Made by a program: the position numbers and the translations under genes. The notes beneath the pieces are model-generated. The model saw only the letters and a program-made list of their open reading frames with translations. It was not told where the DNA came from and did not search any database. Below, in pieces: positions 54,378-64,000 of a DNA stretch of 64,000 nt. Position 1 is the first letter of the stretch. Every line of letters begins with the position of its first letter. Source of the stretch: Stemphylium vesicarium (Eukaryota; Ascomycota; Dothideomycetes; Pleosporales; Pleosporaceae); the NCBI GenBank assembly GCA_004380135.1, contig QXCR01000089.1, forward strand, positions 164,946 to 228,945, given 5' to 3'.

Positions 54378-55416
54378 AGTCTTGTCCAATGGACGCACAA
54401 CCACCAGAACGGGCGTTGATACAGATTTAGCTGGGAAACATCTTCTCGAGCCTGGATGTAGACTTAAGAACGCTCAGGAGGGCCGATGTCTTGCTTGCGT
54501 GCTGGAACTGGGTCAGAGTTGCACAGCGCCAAGGTTATGTATGCTGTGCACAGGTGCTTTGCCGGCGTTTTCCTCATGGCCCGATAATACAGCCCAGCGA
54601 CGCGGTGAATGCCAGCATTGTTATTACCCAAGACAAGCGTATATAACATTCGTCTCTCTCTATTCGACTTCCAATTGGCGTGGCTGCTGCAATGGAAAAG
54701 CCTCATCTGCGTCAGCTTCCCCGCCGACCGCAGTCTAGATCTCACATCTGCAAAGCGCTTATAGACTGGTACAAAATTGACGCCGATGATACCCTGCATT
54801 AAGCTATCCTTTGATCTTGGATGGTCTGACAAGAACATCAGCCCTCTCGGGTGTGCGCTGAATTTAGGGATTTTGCGATAAAGAAGGGCTAGGGCGCGTT
54901 GGTGCGGGGACAGCTGGCAAGGGCTCGGCGCCAGTCCCCTTTTCGCGGCCCGTCGCAATATCATCTACCCCACACAGACGCTGTAAGTCCTCGCATCTGC
55001 CCCGACACATATACAAAGCATTGTCGTGCAAATGGGCGTCGCATCGTGTTCACAGCTGGGTGTCGCGAAACACGATTAGCCGCCGCAGGTCATGACGGCA
55101 CGGGGCGATCGTTCAGGCGACCCGCGTCCCGCGCTGACGGACGCCAACAGGCATCACGACTCCGTGCATCCTTCATTCACTATCGCTCCACGCCTTTCGC
55201 AGCGTTGCATAGCCCGTACATAGCCTTACCCGCCAAAATCACAAGGGATTGCTCTGGTGAGACGCTCTCAGTCCATTATTCACGCGCCCCGCGACGTTGG
55301 TCACATCTCTCGCCACCTAGTCCCAGCCTTCCTGCACGTGTGTGCATCTCCGCCCTGTTCAGAAAAGCCGGTCGTTTTGTTCAATCAGCAGTATAAGAGC
55401 CAAGCAGCAAACTACC
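54378..55416. other. Intergenic, no gene seen
   Basis: About 1 kb; GC-rich from 54900 on, with pyrimidine-rich leader before 55417. No gene. Confidence 0.45.
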
Positions 55417-56991
55417 ATGACATTGCCGTACCTTGATTCGCATCGGCAACGCTGGTCAGCCTATGGATACCAACATTCACCTTCAGCATCAGCGCAGCCG
55501 TCATATGGCTACCCCGAGAATACTCACGCGCACTACGGCCACTATGCACCGCCGCCGGGGTCGTACATCCAGCCGCACTACAGCAGGGAGAATACAATCC
55601 CGATAATGGCAGAGTTACCAGCGCCATTACCACCAGCCCCACAGACGTCAACTTCGGAAGAGCAATTGAAGCAAGATGAGCTTCTAGCGCGCAGAATGTC
55701 GCAACTGGATGTCGGAGCTGCAGGAAGGGCCTCGATGAGTGACATGCCCACAAGTCCACAGCACTTGATGCCATCGTTACATCAGCAACGCTCTGCGCAC
55801 TCGCTGCGTCCGCATTCCCGGAGTGTGTCATCTTTTCCTGATCAACGTCCGGCAAGCATGGCGCCTTTAAGCACTCAAAACCTGGTGCCGATGCCTCTTG
55901 CACACCATCGATCCGCGCAGTCCTTGCGGCCACATTCCAGAAGCGTGGGTTCACATGCTGAGCCTTGGAGCCCTGGGTCTTTCGACCGACCCCAGCGGCA
56001 AGATCCAGCAAATTTCAGCACGTTACCCGAGGTTGTGGTGGAACCCGTCCCGTTATCTTACTCAGAGCCCAAGTTTGCTTCCGGGAATCTACCAATACCG
56101 GTTCTTTTGGACCAGCAACCCGTGAGACGAACGTCAATTGCGCTGGAGCCTTCGTCATTGCCGTCATACCTCGAAAAGTTCCGCCAAGCGCCTTATCCCC
56201 CACAATGGAATCCACCAAACGTGCTGCGGACACTGTATGCTGGTCGGGAAAGTAAGGCGGAGAAGGGTACTAGTTGGTTGGACACCCCAGCCACGTCCAC
56301 ATGGTGCACAACGAGGCCGTCAGATGAAGCAAGTGCCACAGTTCTCCCAGAGTATTCTTTCAAGTTCAAAAACACGAGCGGGAGCTTTCGCAGCCCAAAG
56401 TTCTCGTGGACCATGTCTTGTCCTAAGCCGCACGGCGATCCTACAGCAAAGGTCAGTAAATGCGAGACAGATGCGTGGGCATACGACCTTAAGCTGGACT
56501 CCGGTACCAATTTGCGCAAATCCGAGGTCTTGACACAGGGGGGACCAAAGTCTAGACGCATCATGACGACTTATGTACACGCCCTGAATTACGATTCTTT
56601 GCGCTTCATTGGCCCCGATGGACGCGCCTACATGTGGGTCTCGAGTACTAAGGTGTCTTCAATTGGTGGCTCGAGATATGACACTCTCCGACACGGGCTG
56701 TTTGTCGCAGCGGGAAGTAACCCGAACCCACTATATGGCCAGATTGTCGCAGACCACTGCTTCTGGGATGGTAATAGCGGCCAGGAGGAAGCTCATCTGC
56801 CGGATGAAGCGCTCTATATACGCTCTCCATCAGCGGACCCGGCGCTAGTTGTGGCGACGCTGCAGATTATGAAGGACTGGGAAAAGCATACGCTGAGAGA
56901 AGAGAAGAGACGGCAACCAAAAGCTTTCTCCCTAAACGAGGAAGAAGCCAGGAAATGTGTGCTAGGAGCAGTCAGTTATTGGAAAGCATGA
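55417..56991 (+). CDS. Conserved protein of unknown function
   Basis: 524 aa from ATG at 55417 (MTLPYLDSHRQRW), preferred over an in-frame ATG at 55342 that adds 25 residues of non-conserved type. The N-terminal half is Pro/Ser/His/Gln-rich and disordered. It contains a charged EEQLKQDELLARRMSQLDV helix of ubiquitin-interacting-motif style, and a duplicated segment (RSAHSLRPHSRSV / RSAQSLRPHSRSV) 45 residues apart. The C-terminal 250 residues form a compact domain (FKFKNTSGSFRSPKFSWTM; FIGPDGRAYMWVSS; YGQIVADHCFWDG) seen in many ascomycete hypothetical proteins. No enzyme motif. Confidence 0.7.
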   Translation: MTLPYLDSHRQRWSAYGYQHSPSASAQPSYGYPENTHAHYGHYAPPPGSYIQPHYSRENTIPIMAELPAPLPPAPQTSTSEEQLKQDELLARRMSQLDVGAAGRASMSDMPTSPQHLMPSLHQQRSAHSLRPHSRSVSSFPDQRPASMAPLSTQNLVPMPLAHHRSAQSLRPHSRSVGSHAEPWSPGSFDRPQRQDPANFSTLPEVVVEPVPLSYSEPKFASGNLPIPVLLDQQPVRRTSIALEPSSLPSYLEKFRQAPYPPQWNPPNVLRTLYAGRESKAEKGTSWLDTPATSTWCTTRPSDEASATVLPEYSFKFKNTSGSFRSPKFSWTMSCPKPHGDPTAKVSKCETDAWAYDLKLDSGTNLRKSEVLTQGGPKSRRIMTTYVHALNYDSLRFIGPDGRAYMWVSSTKVSSIGGSRYDTLRHGLFVAAGSNPNPLYGQIVADHCFWDGNSGQEEAHLPDEALYIRSPSADPALVVATLQIMKDWEKHTLREEKRRQPKAFSLNEEEARKCVLGAVSYWKA

Positions 56992-57508
56992 GAGCATGTG
57001 GGGCATATGTCTGAGTCATTCCAAGAATGCTGACCGATGCCGAGAATGGCTTATTAATGGGCGGAGAACAATGCCTGTCCTGGAGATCAATGATCAATGC
57101 GCCACACGGTACCGTGTGTTGGGATAGCGACGCGTAACGCCACAGCGATTCGGCACGGAGTCGGAAGGGAACAATTTACCGGGTCTGCTTCGGCTACCCA
57201 ACGCGCTCACCATCGGTCAAATTACGCGCTTTCCACCAATGAGCAACCGCATGCGTCAGGAAACACACTGTTACACACGGGCTTGAGATCATTCTTAGCG
57301 GTTGCATCCGTGGGGACGTGGTTTCGATCAGACGTGTAGTGCGTTTCAGTATGCTAGTGCCCGCATTCGGGGAAATTAGCATCATTTAGCAACACTGATA
57401 ACTATCAAGACGGCCGACGACAGCAACGCAACAGCAACAAAAGCACACAGCCTTTCCATTATCTCTTCACCGCAGTCGTTCGTTACGCTTCGCAACATTC
57501 TTTTCAAC
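56992..57508. other. Intergenic
   Basis: 3' flank of the unknown protein and promoter of the GH12 gene; no gene recognised. Confidence 0.5.
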
Positions 57509-58380
57509 ATGCACACTCTTGCTCTTCTCAGCGCGGCGCTGGCAGCCGCCCCGGCACTCGCTGCCCCAGCGCCGCAGGGCGTTACCATTTCCAACTCTGC
57601 AACCCAAGCGGCAATCAAGATGTGCGGAACGGCTCAGAACATCGTACTCACCGACACCCCATGGATCATCTACAACATGTTCTACAACGAGGCGCAAACA
57701 AAAGGTAGCATGTGCACGGCGTACGACTCCGTCTCCACCGGCTCGGATGGGAACAAGAAGATCAAGTGGAGCGCTGTCACCGATATCGACTATGTCAAGG
57801 CTACGTAAGTTTACCCGTAGGTGCATGTTTCTTAAAGAGAGAATGCTGACCCGAAGATAGTGACAACGTCCCCAAAGGATACACATTTGTCGGTCTCACC
57901 CAAAACCTCGAGACCAGGCTTTCCGACATCAAGTCCATCCCCGCATCCTACGACTGGACCCGCACCAATAGCACCGCCTACAAGGGCAACATCGCCTTCG
58001 ACTTCATGACCTCCGACACAAAGGGCGACTCCACCTCGTCTTCCGCACAGGAGCTTATGCTCTGGCTCGAGTACACGGGCGGCCAGCTGCCCATCGGTTG
58101 GCCCGCGGGCGCCAAGGCCACGGTTCCCAATCTCTTCGGCACCAGCTGGAAGCTGTACCAGGGCGTGAATGAAGACACTGGAATCACCGTCTCGAGCTTG
58201 TTACCCGACAAGCAGTTTAAGAGCCCGTTCACCGGCGATTTGAAGGAGTGGCTTGAGGCGCTTGTCAAGGTCCGTGTGTTCAAGGAGAGCACCTATGTTA
58301 ATGTTGGTAATGCTGGAACAGAGCCGTTTTATGGTAAGGCGACTGTTGAGGCGGAGCTTGGACTCCAGATTAACTTGTAG
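57509..58380 (+). CDS. Secreted GH12 endoglucanase/xyloglucanase
   Basis: Exons 57509-57804 and 57861-58380 (271 aa); the 56-bp intron (GTAAGT..ATAG) is in phase. Signal peptide MHTLALLSAALAAAPALA. GH12 features: CGTAQNIVLTDTPWIIYNMFYN, KGNIAFDFMTSDT, the nucleophile region SSAQELMLWLEYTGGQLPIGW (Glu in ELMLWL), and the acid/base region NAGTEPFYGKATVE (Glu in GTEPF). Known: GH12 enzymes cleave beta-1,4-glucan or xyloglucan with retention. Some secreted GH12 proteins are recognised by plants as immune elicitors. Third wall-degrading enzyme of this window. Confidence 0.88.
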
Positions 58381-58889
58381 ATGGTGCGATGGTGGTTCGT
58401 GCTACATGTCTCCTTGTCTTATATATACATATCTTCTACCTTTGAGAGACTTCTTCTCACAGGACGTGTCTTTGGAATAAAACCCTCTTTTGTCTGCTAT
58501 TGCTATGATGTTTAATGTTTCACCTGATTGTCTGGTATGGATCTTGATCATGGGAAGAGTAGCGCTCATCAACTATGTAGGTGGTTTCCTAGCCTATGCG
58601 GAATAGCGAAGATGACGCTTTTTGCTACATCGAAGGGATAGCAAAATAAGGTAATGGCCCATCTTGCCGATAAATCCTTCACTTTCAACCAAAAGCTGCG
58701 ATGATCCTGTGGCGAGGGCATAGTATCTTTCCACCTGCAGGAGCTATGCGCAAGGTACCAGCTCGTTGAGCGCGCTTCAGGAAAGAGCTTGGCCTAGCGC
58801 ACTAATTAGCTTGTAAAAGGCATACGATCAGCGTCATTCGCTGATCAGAAGTACTTGGGTGCCTATCTTGAGAAGGGATGCTTTGCTCG
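58381..58889. other. Intergenic
   Basis: 3' flank of the GH12 gene and of the NRPS relic (convergent). No gene. Confidence 0.5.
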
Positions 58890-59822
58890 CTATATATGAA
58901 AAATATCTGAACTCCATCTACAGTTCTTCGTACTTGAAGAGTGAGACAGGCTGATCGGTGTGAACGAACACCAAAGCTGCTTCCAGGCCCACAAGCAGTT
59001 TTGCAGCCACGCTCTTTTTAATTGCGATTTTGTCAAAGTGACAGTCAACAACAACACTCTGGCCATACTCTCCCGGTGTAGCTGTGATCCATATATTGGA
59101 TTAGGCACCACTCCTAGCGACAACATCGATGGTGGTGCCACTGAGTCCACCCATGTCCATCTTCTGCAAGCTTGATGGCGAGGCCAGCAGATTCTGGTAC
59201 TGGACGACAGAGCTGAACTGCGCAGTGTAAGGCCATTCCGTGCACGATTTGATGAGGATTGTAATCCGACCCAGTTGTGTTCCAGCGAGTCGATGTGGTG
59301 CTGATGGATATGCTCCAAAAGACGCTGGAGACGCACATCGGCTTCAAGACGCGCACGCACGGGGATGCAGTTAATAAAAGCACCAACTGCCTCGCGCATG
59401 ACTAGAGGCAACGTTTCTCGACACGAGACAACGTGGCCGAACACAACGTCCCGACTGCCTGAGAACCATGACAGAACTAGTGCCCAGGCGGCTTTCAAAG
59501 CCGTCGCCGGGGTCATGTCTCGTAAATTGAACGACTCAGCCGAGAATGATGACTGTATGTGTTCGTCCATGTTGCCAAGAGGACTGGCCTTGTCTGAGAG
59601 AGGCGGGATCTGCGAGCCCAGGAGGTAGCCATGCCAGTAACTCCGAGCAGCGTCATTCAGACTAGTGGCCGAACGAGCGAATTTTGCAAAGGACTTTTCT
59701 GCGGGCCGTAATTGTGCGCCTGAGCACGCAACGCCGAGGTCGTTCCACAGAGTCTGTATGCACATGCCATCATACTGGGCGTGGGATAGGCGGATGATGG
59801 CGCGTGAACAGTCCTTGGTAGA
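58890..59822 (-). pseudogene. NRPS condensation-domain relic, C-terminal part
   Basis: Minus strand, starting at the hAT junction. Reads CSRAIIRLSHAQYDGM (the SHxxxDG form of the condensation-domain active site in fungal peptide synthetases), YWHGYLLGS, DVVFGHVVSCRE and VGAFINCIPVRARLE. Near 59255 a one-base loss shifts the frame; the other frame then continues as EWPYTAQFSSVVQYQNLLA and, after a TAA, to TAG at 58920. Known: C domains form peptide bonds in NRPS assembly lines. Only one C domain remains; no adenylation or carrier domain follows in the 500 bp downstream. Together with 62947-63200 this is one split gene fragment. Confidence 0.8.
59815..59822. repeat. hAT target-site duplication, left copy
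   Basis: ttggtaga, repeated exactly at 62947-62954, directly outside the hAT termini. Confidence 0.85.
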
Positions 59823-62800
59823 CAGACATGTCAACAATCCGTCAGTTTCCCGTTAACGGATTGTTCAGCCTGACACGTGATTAGTCCATTCAATTTAAGC
59901 TAAACTACTAATATTTTATAGTCTATTTAAGCTAAGAGTAAAGGCCTAATTAAATAGCCTAATAGTTCTATAGTTTTAGTATATCTAATTATTCTTTAAA
60001 GTTAGAGACTATTATTAGCTATTATATAGGCCTTAGGGTATATAGCTTAGGTTTTATCTTATCTTCTCTTACTTATAGGCTAGTACGTATAGGGCTTAGT
60101 AGCTATAATATTAGCTAGTAGAGATATAGACCTTAGTTTAGTAAGTAATTTATAGTTTTTTCTCTATTTTTCCCTTAACGCCACTATAACGCACCCTAAG
60201 CGCACGACTAAACCTATTAAAAAGGTTAGGCAAGCTTAGCTTGACTTTGCAACACTAGAAAATCGCCTAATAAAGCGCGCGCGGGTAGCTACACCAATAA
60301 CGCCAGCACGTCAAACATCACCTGCATTATCAACGCCTGCGCTAACGCACCTGTCCTCCCCACGCGCACTGCTTGCTGCCAGCCAGCAAGGGAGTCAACC
60401 GCTGTCTAAGGATGACGCATTTGAGCTTGAGCTGCGTGAATCGCAGCTAGAGGAGATTATTGTTGCACCTACCGCCGCCTCACGCGCTCCTACAGTTGCT
60501 TCAGCTAATAACAACAGCACAGTAGGGCAGTCGCTGGCGGCAGGGTTTGACACGCGCTTTGCTAACAACTTCGATGATATCATTTGGCTAAGGCTGCCTA
60601 GTTACAGGGCACCACTTGCGCCGCAGAAGCATAAGAAAAGCTAGATCTATGCCTATAGCTATCGCATCAACTCTACTACCCCTTAGCTTAGTAGCAAGGT
60701 CTATTTTGTGTACAAAATCTGCCATCTTAGGTATCACAAAGCCTATAGCGGCGTCTACGACACTACTACCTCACCATCGACGGTAGCACGTCACCTTAAT
60801 ACCGCCCACTAGATCTACAACTCTAATAAACCCGCCGCTCTAGTAGTAAGTATAATAGAACACACCCTACGCTTATACTACATAATAGGCGGTAAGATAC
60901 CTTAGGATATATATAACGCTCTTACTAGCTTTAATATATAGCTATTTCGCTTTAAGGCAGTTACTTAGCTTATTAAAGGTAACTACTTATTATCTAAGTT
61001 TAAGCGCCTAGAGTTTTAAGCTATATTAGAAGTAGCTAACCTAAAGGTAGTAACTACGCTATAGACAAGCTATAATAGTGTCTTAAGATACGTTATACGT
61101 CTCTATAACTACCTATAACCCTATATTACTATTAAGCTATCTAACGCGCTAAGTAAGATATATATTAGCTTTAATAGATAGATAATACTAGAAGGTAAAC
61201 AAGGCTTCTTAGGCGTTATTACGCACTTTATAAGCTCCTTAGGCGAGCTTATAGATCTACCTATTATATTTCCTTAGCTTATAGATGCCTATATAGGCGT
61301 AAGGATAGCTAAAGTTATTAACTAAATATTATAGTAGTTTAGTATTAATAGCGCTAAGTTAGGCTATTTTATACTTAATAATATAGCTAATAACGACACC
61401 GCTATTGCCGTAGTTATAGAGATTTATAACTTCTTACCTATCTACCGCCGCCTCTACTATAGTCCCTATATACTTAACCTTATTAGGCAAACGCTACTTT
61501 AGGGTAATAATTAGTAGGCGTATAATAATGCGCCTAAGGAGCTTAGTAACGAGGTAAGGTTTATAAGAGAGTGGCGTAAAGATGGTCCCCTTAGCGTGCT
61601 ACTTAACGTTATTAACTATATTAAAATACTATAGTAGTATGAGCTTTTTATCAATTTCTAACACCGCGCAAACGCTAAATTGTCCGCAAAAGATCGCAAG
61701 ATTCTTGAGGTTGTCAAGCCTATTATTACGCGCTGGAACTTATATTTTAGCTGCTTTGAGCGCGCAGTTACGCTATAGTCTACAGTCAACGCTTACTGTC
61801 AACTCCACGTTACCAACACCGCCAACGCGGACGCCTACGCCGCTGCGAGCGGCAACAAAGAGCCTCACGCGCAGCGTTGGATGCGCTCAGGCGGCCTTAC
61901 TGCGGCTGACTAGTAGACTGTCCACGAGTATCTTGCAATACTGCGACTACTAAAATTAGTAATAAAGCGCCTTAAAGGTCGCGGTACTTATAAGCGATTT
62001 AGCTTACTTACTAAGGTAATATCTATCTTTAAGACTATTTTATCTAGCTATAAGAAGCGCGTAGAGCTCTATAGTGGCGTTAATTACGACGAACCTAGTG
62101 CGCTAGAGGACTATATTGCTATTAACCTCCGCGCTACCTAGGCAAAAGCGAACGAGTACTTCGTTAAGCTCGATGACTCACCCGCCTACTATGCTGCCAC
62201 CTCTCTCCATCCAGCGTACAAACACTACTGCGACAACGCGTGGAGAGAAAAACCAGAGTGGTTGGCAGCAGCGCAAGCGGCGTTTCAGACACTTTGGGAC
62301 ACGTACAAGGACAACCCAGCGCCGCCGCCAGCTCTAGCAGCACCGCGGGCGCGTGTAAACAACGACCTTAACGACGCTATCGCGTCTATAATAGAGCCTT
62401 AACAAGGCGTTAGAGTTTCTAACGATTTAGATAAGTACACGCGCTAGAAACTTAAGCCCTAGGTCCCCTCTGTCGATAATCTAATCACTTATTGGCTCTT
62501 ACGCCGCCGCGACTACCCGAACCTTACGCGCCTCGCGCTCGACGTCCTATCTATACCTGCCTCTAGCTGCGACTGTGAGCGCATGTTTAGTGAGCTTGGC
62601 GATCTTTTGTAGCCAAAAAGGAGGAAGATCTCATCCTAATTGCTAGTAGCAATATAGTTAGTACGCGCTTAGTTGCGGGCTAGTTTTAGTATTAAAGGAG
62701 AGACTGCAGAGTCTCTACTTAGCGACGAGGTAATTAATATTATATATAACTTAGGGAATTAGCATAATAATAAGGCCTAATTTATCTATAAAAAAGTAAT

Positions 62801-62946
62801 TAGTTTTAATAAGTTTCCTAATTAGTTTAGTTTAAGCTTAGCTAGTAGCTAATTTAATTAGTTTGCTTAGCATTTTCAGCCTACTTTCTGCAGTTCAATT
62901 CAAGCTAGGGGTTGCAAACTGACTGAACGGATTGTTGACATCTCTG
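59823..62946 (+). mobile_element. Complete hAT transposon, RIP-inactivated
   Basis: 3124 bp. Terminal inverted repeats start CAGA and continue ATGTCAACAATCCGT (one mismatch at position 5, c on the left and g on the right), and an exact 8-bp target duplication (TTGGTAGA) is typical of hAT elements. The interior 200-300 bp next to each end is AT-rich. It encodes a single transposase frame on the plus strand. It sits inside the coding sequence of an NRPS condensation domain; removing the element plus one duplication rejoins that frame. Confidence 0.92.
60186..62762 (+). pseudogene. hAT transposase, RIP-mutated
   Basis: One frame from ATA at 60186 (probably a mutated ATG) to about 62762, no indel, many TAG/TAA codons. 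N terminus basic; a BED-type zinc-finger region is plausible around 60640-60800 (CHLRYHKAY and H..H spacing). The C-terminal dimerisation block reads ITYWLLRRRDYPNLTRLALDVLSIPASSCDCERMFSELG in order (62490-62610), the most conserved part of hAT transposases. GC-normal blocks (60190-60640, 61640-61950, 62130-62400) alternate with TA-rich stop-dense ones. Confidence 0.85.
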
Positions 62947-62954
62947 TTGGTAGA
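62947..62954. repeat. hAT target-site duplication, right copy
   Basis: Exact copy of 59815-59822. Confidence 0.85.
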
Positions 62955-63200
62955 CCTTCCAACCAAGAAGAGCTTTGCCAGGCAGTCGCCGAATCGTAGA
63001 GGACCAGCCCGATCAACGTTGATTCACACCCGTGTGTAGTAGTCTGCATCATCGTATTCTTCAATCGTGTGAGCCTGAATCTGTTCTTCGCTGGTTGCCT
63101 GGTTGATGTGATAGAATATTCCATGCTCTTTTGTAACGGTTTGAACCTTGCCAAGATCCATTCTAGTACAAGTTGGGTACGTTTATCGCTACCACAATTT
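62955..63200 (-). pseudogene. NRPS condensation-domain relic, N-terminal part
   Basis: Minus strand, in frame with the part beyond the transposon: GIFYHINQATSEEQ, EYDDADYYTRV, one TGA, then DRAGPLRFGDCLAKLFLVG ending at the duplication. Joined by position to 59814, it supplies the stretch just before the SHAQYDG motif. Upstream of about 63200 no further NRPS sequence is seen. Confidence 0.7.
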
Positions 63201-63641
63201 ATCATCCCACACACGTATATAACTGCCCTCTTTCGTAGCTATACAATGACAGCGCAGTCCTCCCCCTCTCCTAGGCTGGCGAACGGGTTGGGTATACCCA
63301 AGGGTGGGCTGGGGTCGGGTTAGGGTCGCACGGATCTTAGGCTAGAGTTAGGTTAGATTATACCTAGCGTAGATTAGATTAAGTTAGAGTTTTATCTCGT
63401 ATAAGTTAAAATTAGTCTTTAAAATTCTAAAGTTAGATTAGAGTTAAATTAAAAAATATATTTAAAATAATTTTTTTATACTAGTAAAAGATTCCTTTAT
63501 TTATTAATTTATTGTATATAATAATAGTTAATTATTTTCTATTTATTTATTTAAGTCACGTAAATATTACCTTAATATACTATATTATTATAGCCTATTA
63601 TTATAGCGCCTTACTAAGATATAGGCGTTCTAGACATTAAT
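63201..63641. other. AT-rich, RIP-like non-coding stretch
   Basis: From about 63320 the sequence is dominated by ta/tta words (ttagattagagttaaatt style). Probably an old RIP-mutated repeat remnant; no coding content. Confidence 0.5.
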
Positions 63642-63860
63642 TGTCAGGCGGACGGATTTGAACGGCCCTCGCTGAGTCAGCGAGGGCTATATAGGCTTAC
63701 CCTTCGCTATCGTGGCTCGATAGCGAATCGTCTCTAGTCAATGCAGACCATTACAAGCCGTACTATGTGACATTGGGTGTATCCAGTATCGATCTATTTA
63801 TATTCCTGACATTCGATTCGCTCTACCCTACGATACTCTCGTACACGCCAATCCGTCACG
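63642..63860 (+). promoter_or_regulatory. Possible LTR / retrotransposon leader with two hairpins
   Basis: Composition changes sharply to normal at TGTCAGGCGG (63642). A palindrome with 11-bp arms (gccctcgctga, 63665-63675; tcagcgagggc, 63677-63687) contains TGAGTCA, followed at once by tatata (63688-63693). A second hairpin has 10-bp arms (ttcgctatcg, 63703-63712; cgatagcgaa, 63718-63727). An ORF starts at 63861. Inference: LTR promoter and leader; the second LTR would lie outside the window. Confidence 0.4.
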
Positions 63861-64000
63861 ATGAGCTCGAGCGCGGTCCGCACGAGCGCACCTGCGCGCA
63901 ACACGAGAGCTGCTGTGTCTAGAGGACGCAACATCAACGAAGTCTCCCCAGCCCGGGACCCTTCGAGCTCTCGAGTACAGACACCGGATGTTCCGGACCA
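63861..64000 (+). CDS. ORF start running off the window (possible gag)
   Basis: ATG at 63861 in context gtcacgATGagc; 46 codons remain open to the window end. Ser/Arg/Pro/Ala-rich (MSSSAVRTSAPARNTR...), like the disordered start of retrotransposon Gag proteins, but no domain is yet reached. Could also be an ordinary host gene. Confidence 0.35.
   Translation, partial: MSSSAVRTSAPARNTRAAVSRGRNINEVSPARDPSSSRVQTPDVPD

Noticed and set aside
59823..59860. First reading of the hAT end as CAACAATCCGT with no target duplication
   Set aside because: Extending outward to CAGA gives longer TIRs and an exact 8-bp duplication, so the outer position is correct.

Overview
The window is nuclear DNA of a filamentous ascomycete. 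The best fit is a plant-associated Dothideomycete such as a member of the Pleosporales; this is inferred from style and content, not from a species match. Genes carry short GT-AG introns of about 45-80 bp. Secreted plant-cell-wall enzymes and small cysteine-rich secreted proteins are present. Transposons show the C-to-T/G-to-A decay of repeat-induced point mutation (RIP): TAG/TAA replacing CAG/CAA/TGG, ATA replacing ATG, and TA-rich blocks.

Layout. 1-5.5 kb: two decayed genes on the minus strand (an F-box gene cut by the window edge and a stop-riddled fungal family gene), then an intact three-exon S1/P1 nuclease. 6.7-13.8 kb: housekeeping-like genes in tail-to-tail pairs (F-box-like protein / mitochondrial AAA-type ATPase; alpha/beta hydrolase / ferroportin-like transporter). 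14.1-22.3 kb: an accessory island. A HET-NACHT-ankyrin (NLR-type) gene of 1095 codons, silenced by RIP but still in one frame, sits between inverted repeats of about 270 bp. A 5'-truncated LINE retrotransposon with a 14-bp target-site duplication is inserted at the right end of that element. 23.4-27.6 kb: a secreted intradiol dioxygenase and two paralogous cysteine-rich secreted proteins. 28-39 kb: a dense core block with lipin/phosphatidate phosphatase, an Fn3/coiled-coil protein, TAF9, a twin-CX9C protein, an SDR and UTP11.

40.8-44.8 kb: two adjacent secreted wall-degrading enzymes, a PL3 pectate lyase with a C-terminal CBM1 and a GH43 enzyme. 45-49 kb: a decayed F-box-like gene and an intact gene of the same broad type. 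49.6-52.9 kb: a METTL21-like lysine methyltransferase divergent from a Zn2Cys6 regulator. 53.6-58.4 kb: an RTA1-like relic, a conserved protein of unknown function and a GH12 glucanase. 58.9-63.2 kb: a non-ribosomal peptide synthetase condensation-domain relic split by a complete hAT transposon (8-bp target duplication TTGGTAGA). 63.6 kb to the end: a probable retrotransposon LTR/leader with two hairpins and an ORF running off the edge.

How it fits together. The core genes are ordinary and intact. The accessory material (NLR, NRPS, F-box, RTA1 and transposons) is mostly broken, by C-to-T type nonsense changes rather than by deletion. The strongest lead is the NLR. Its HET and NACHT parts are heavily RIP-mutated, while its six 102-bp ankyrin units are GC-rich and unmutated and differ only at a few codons. 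It also lies inside an apparently mobile inverted-repeat unit.
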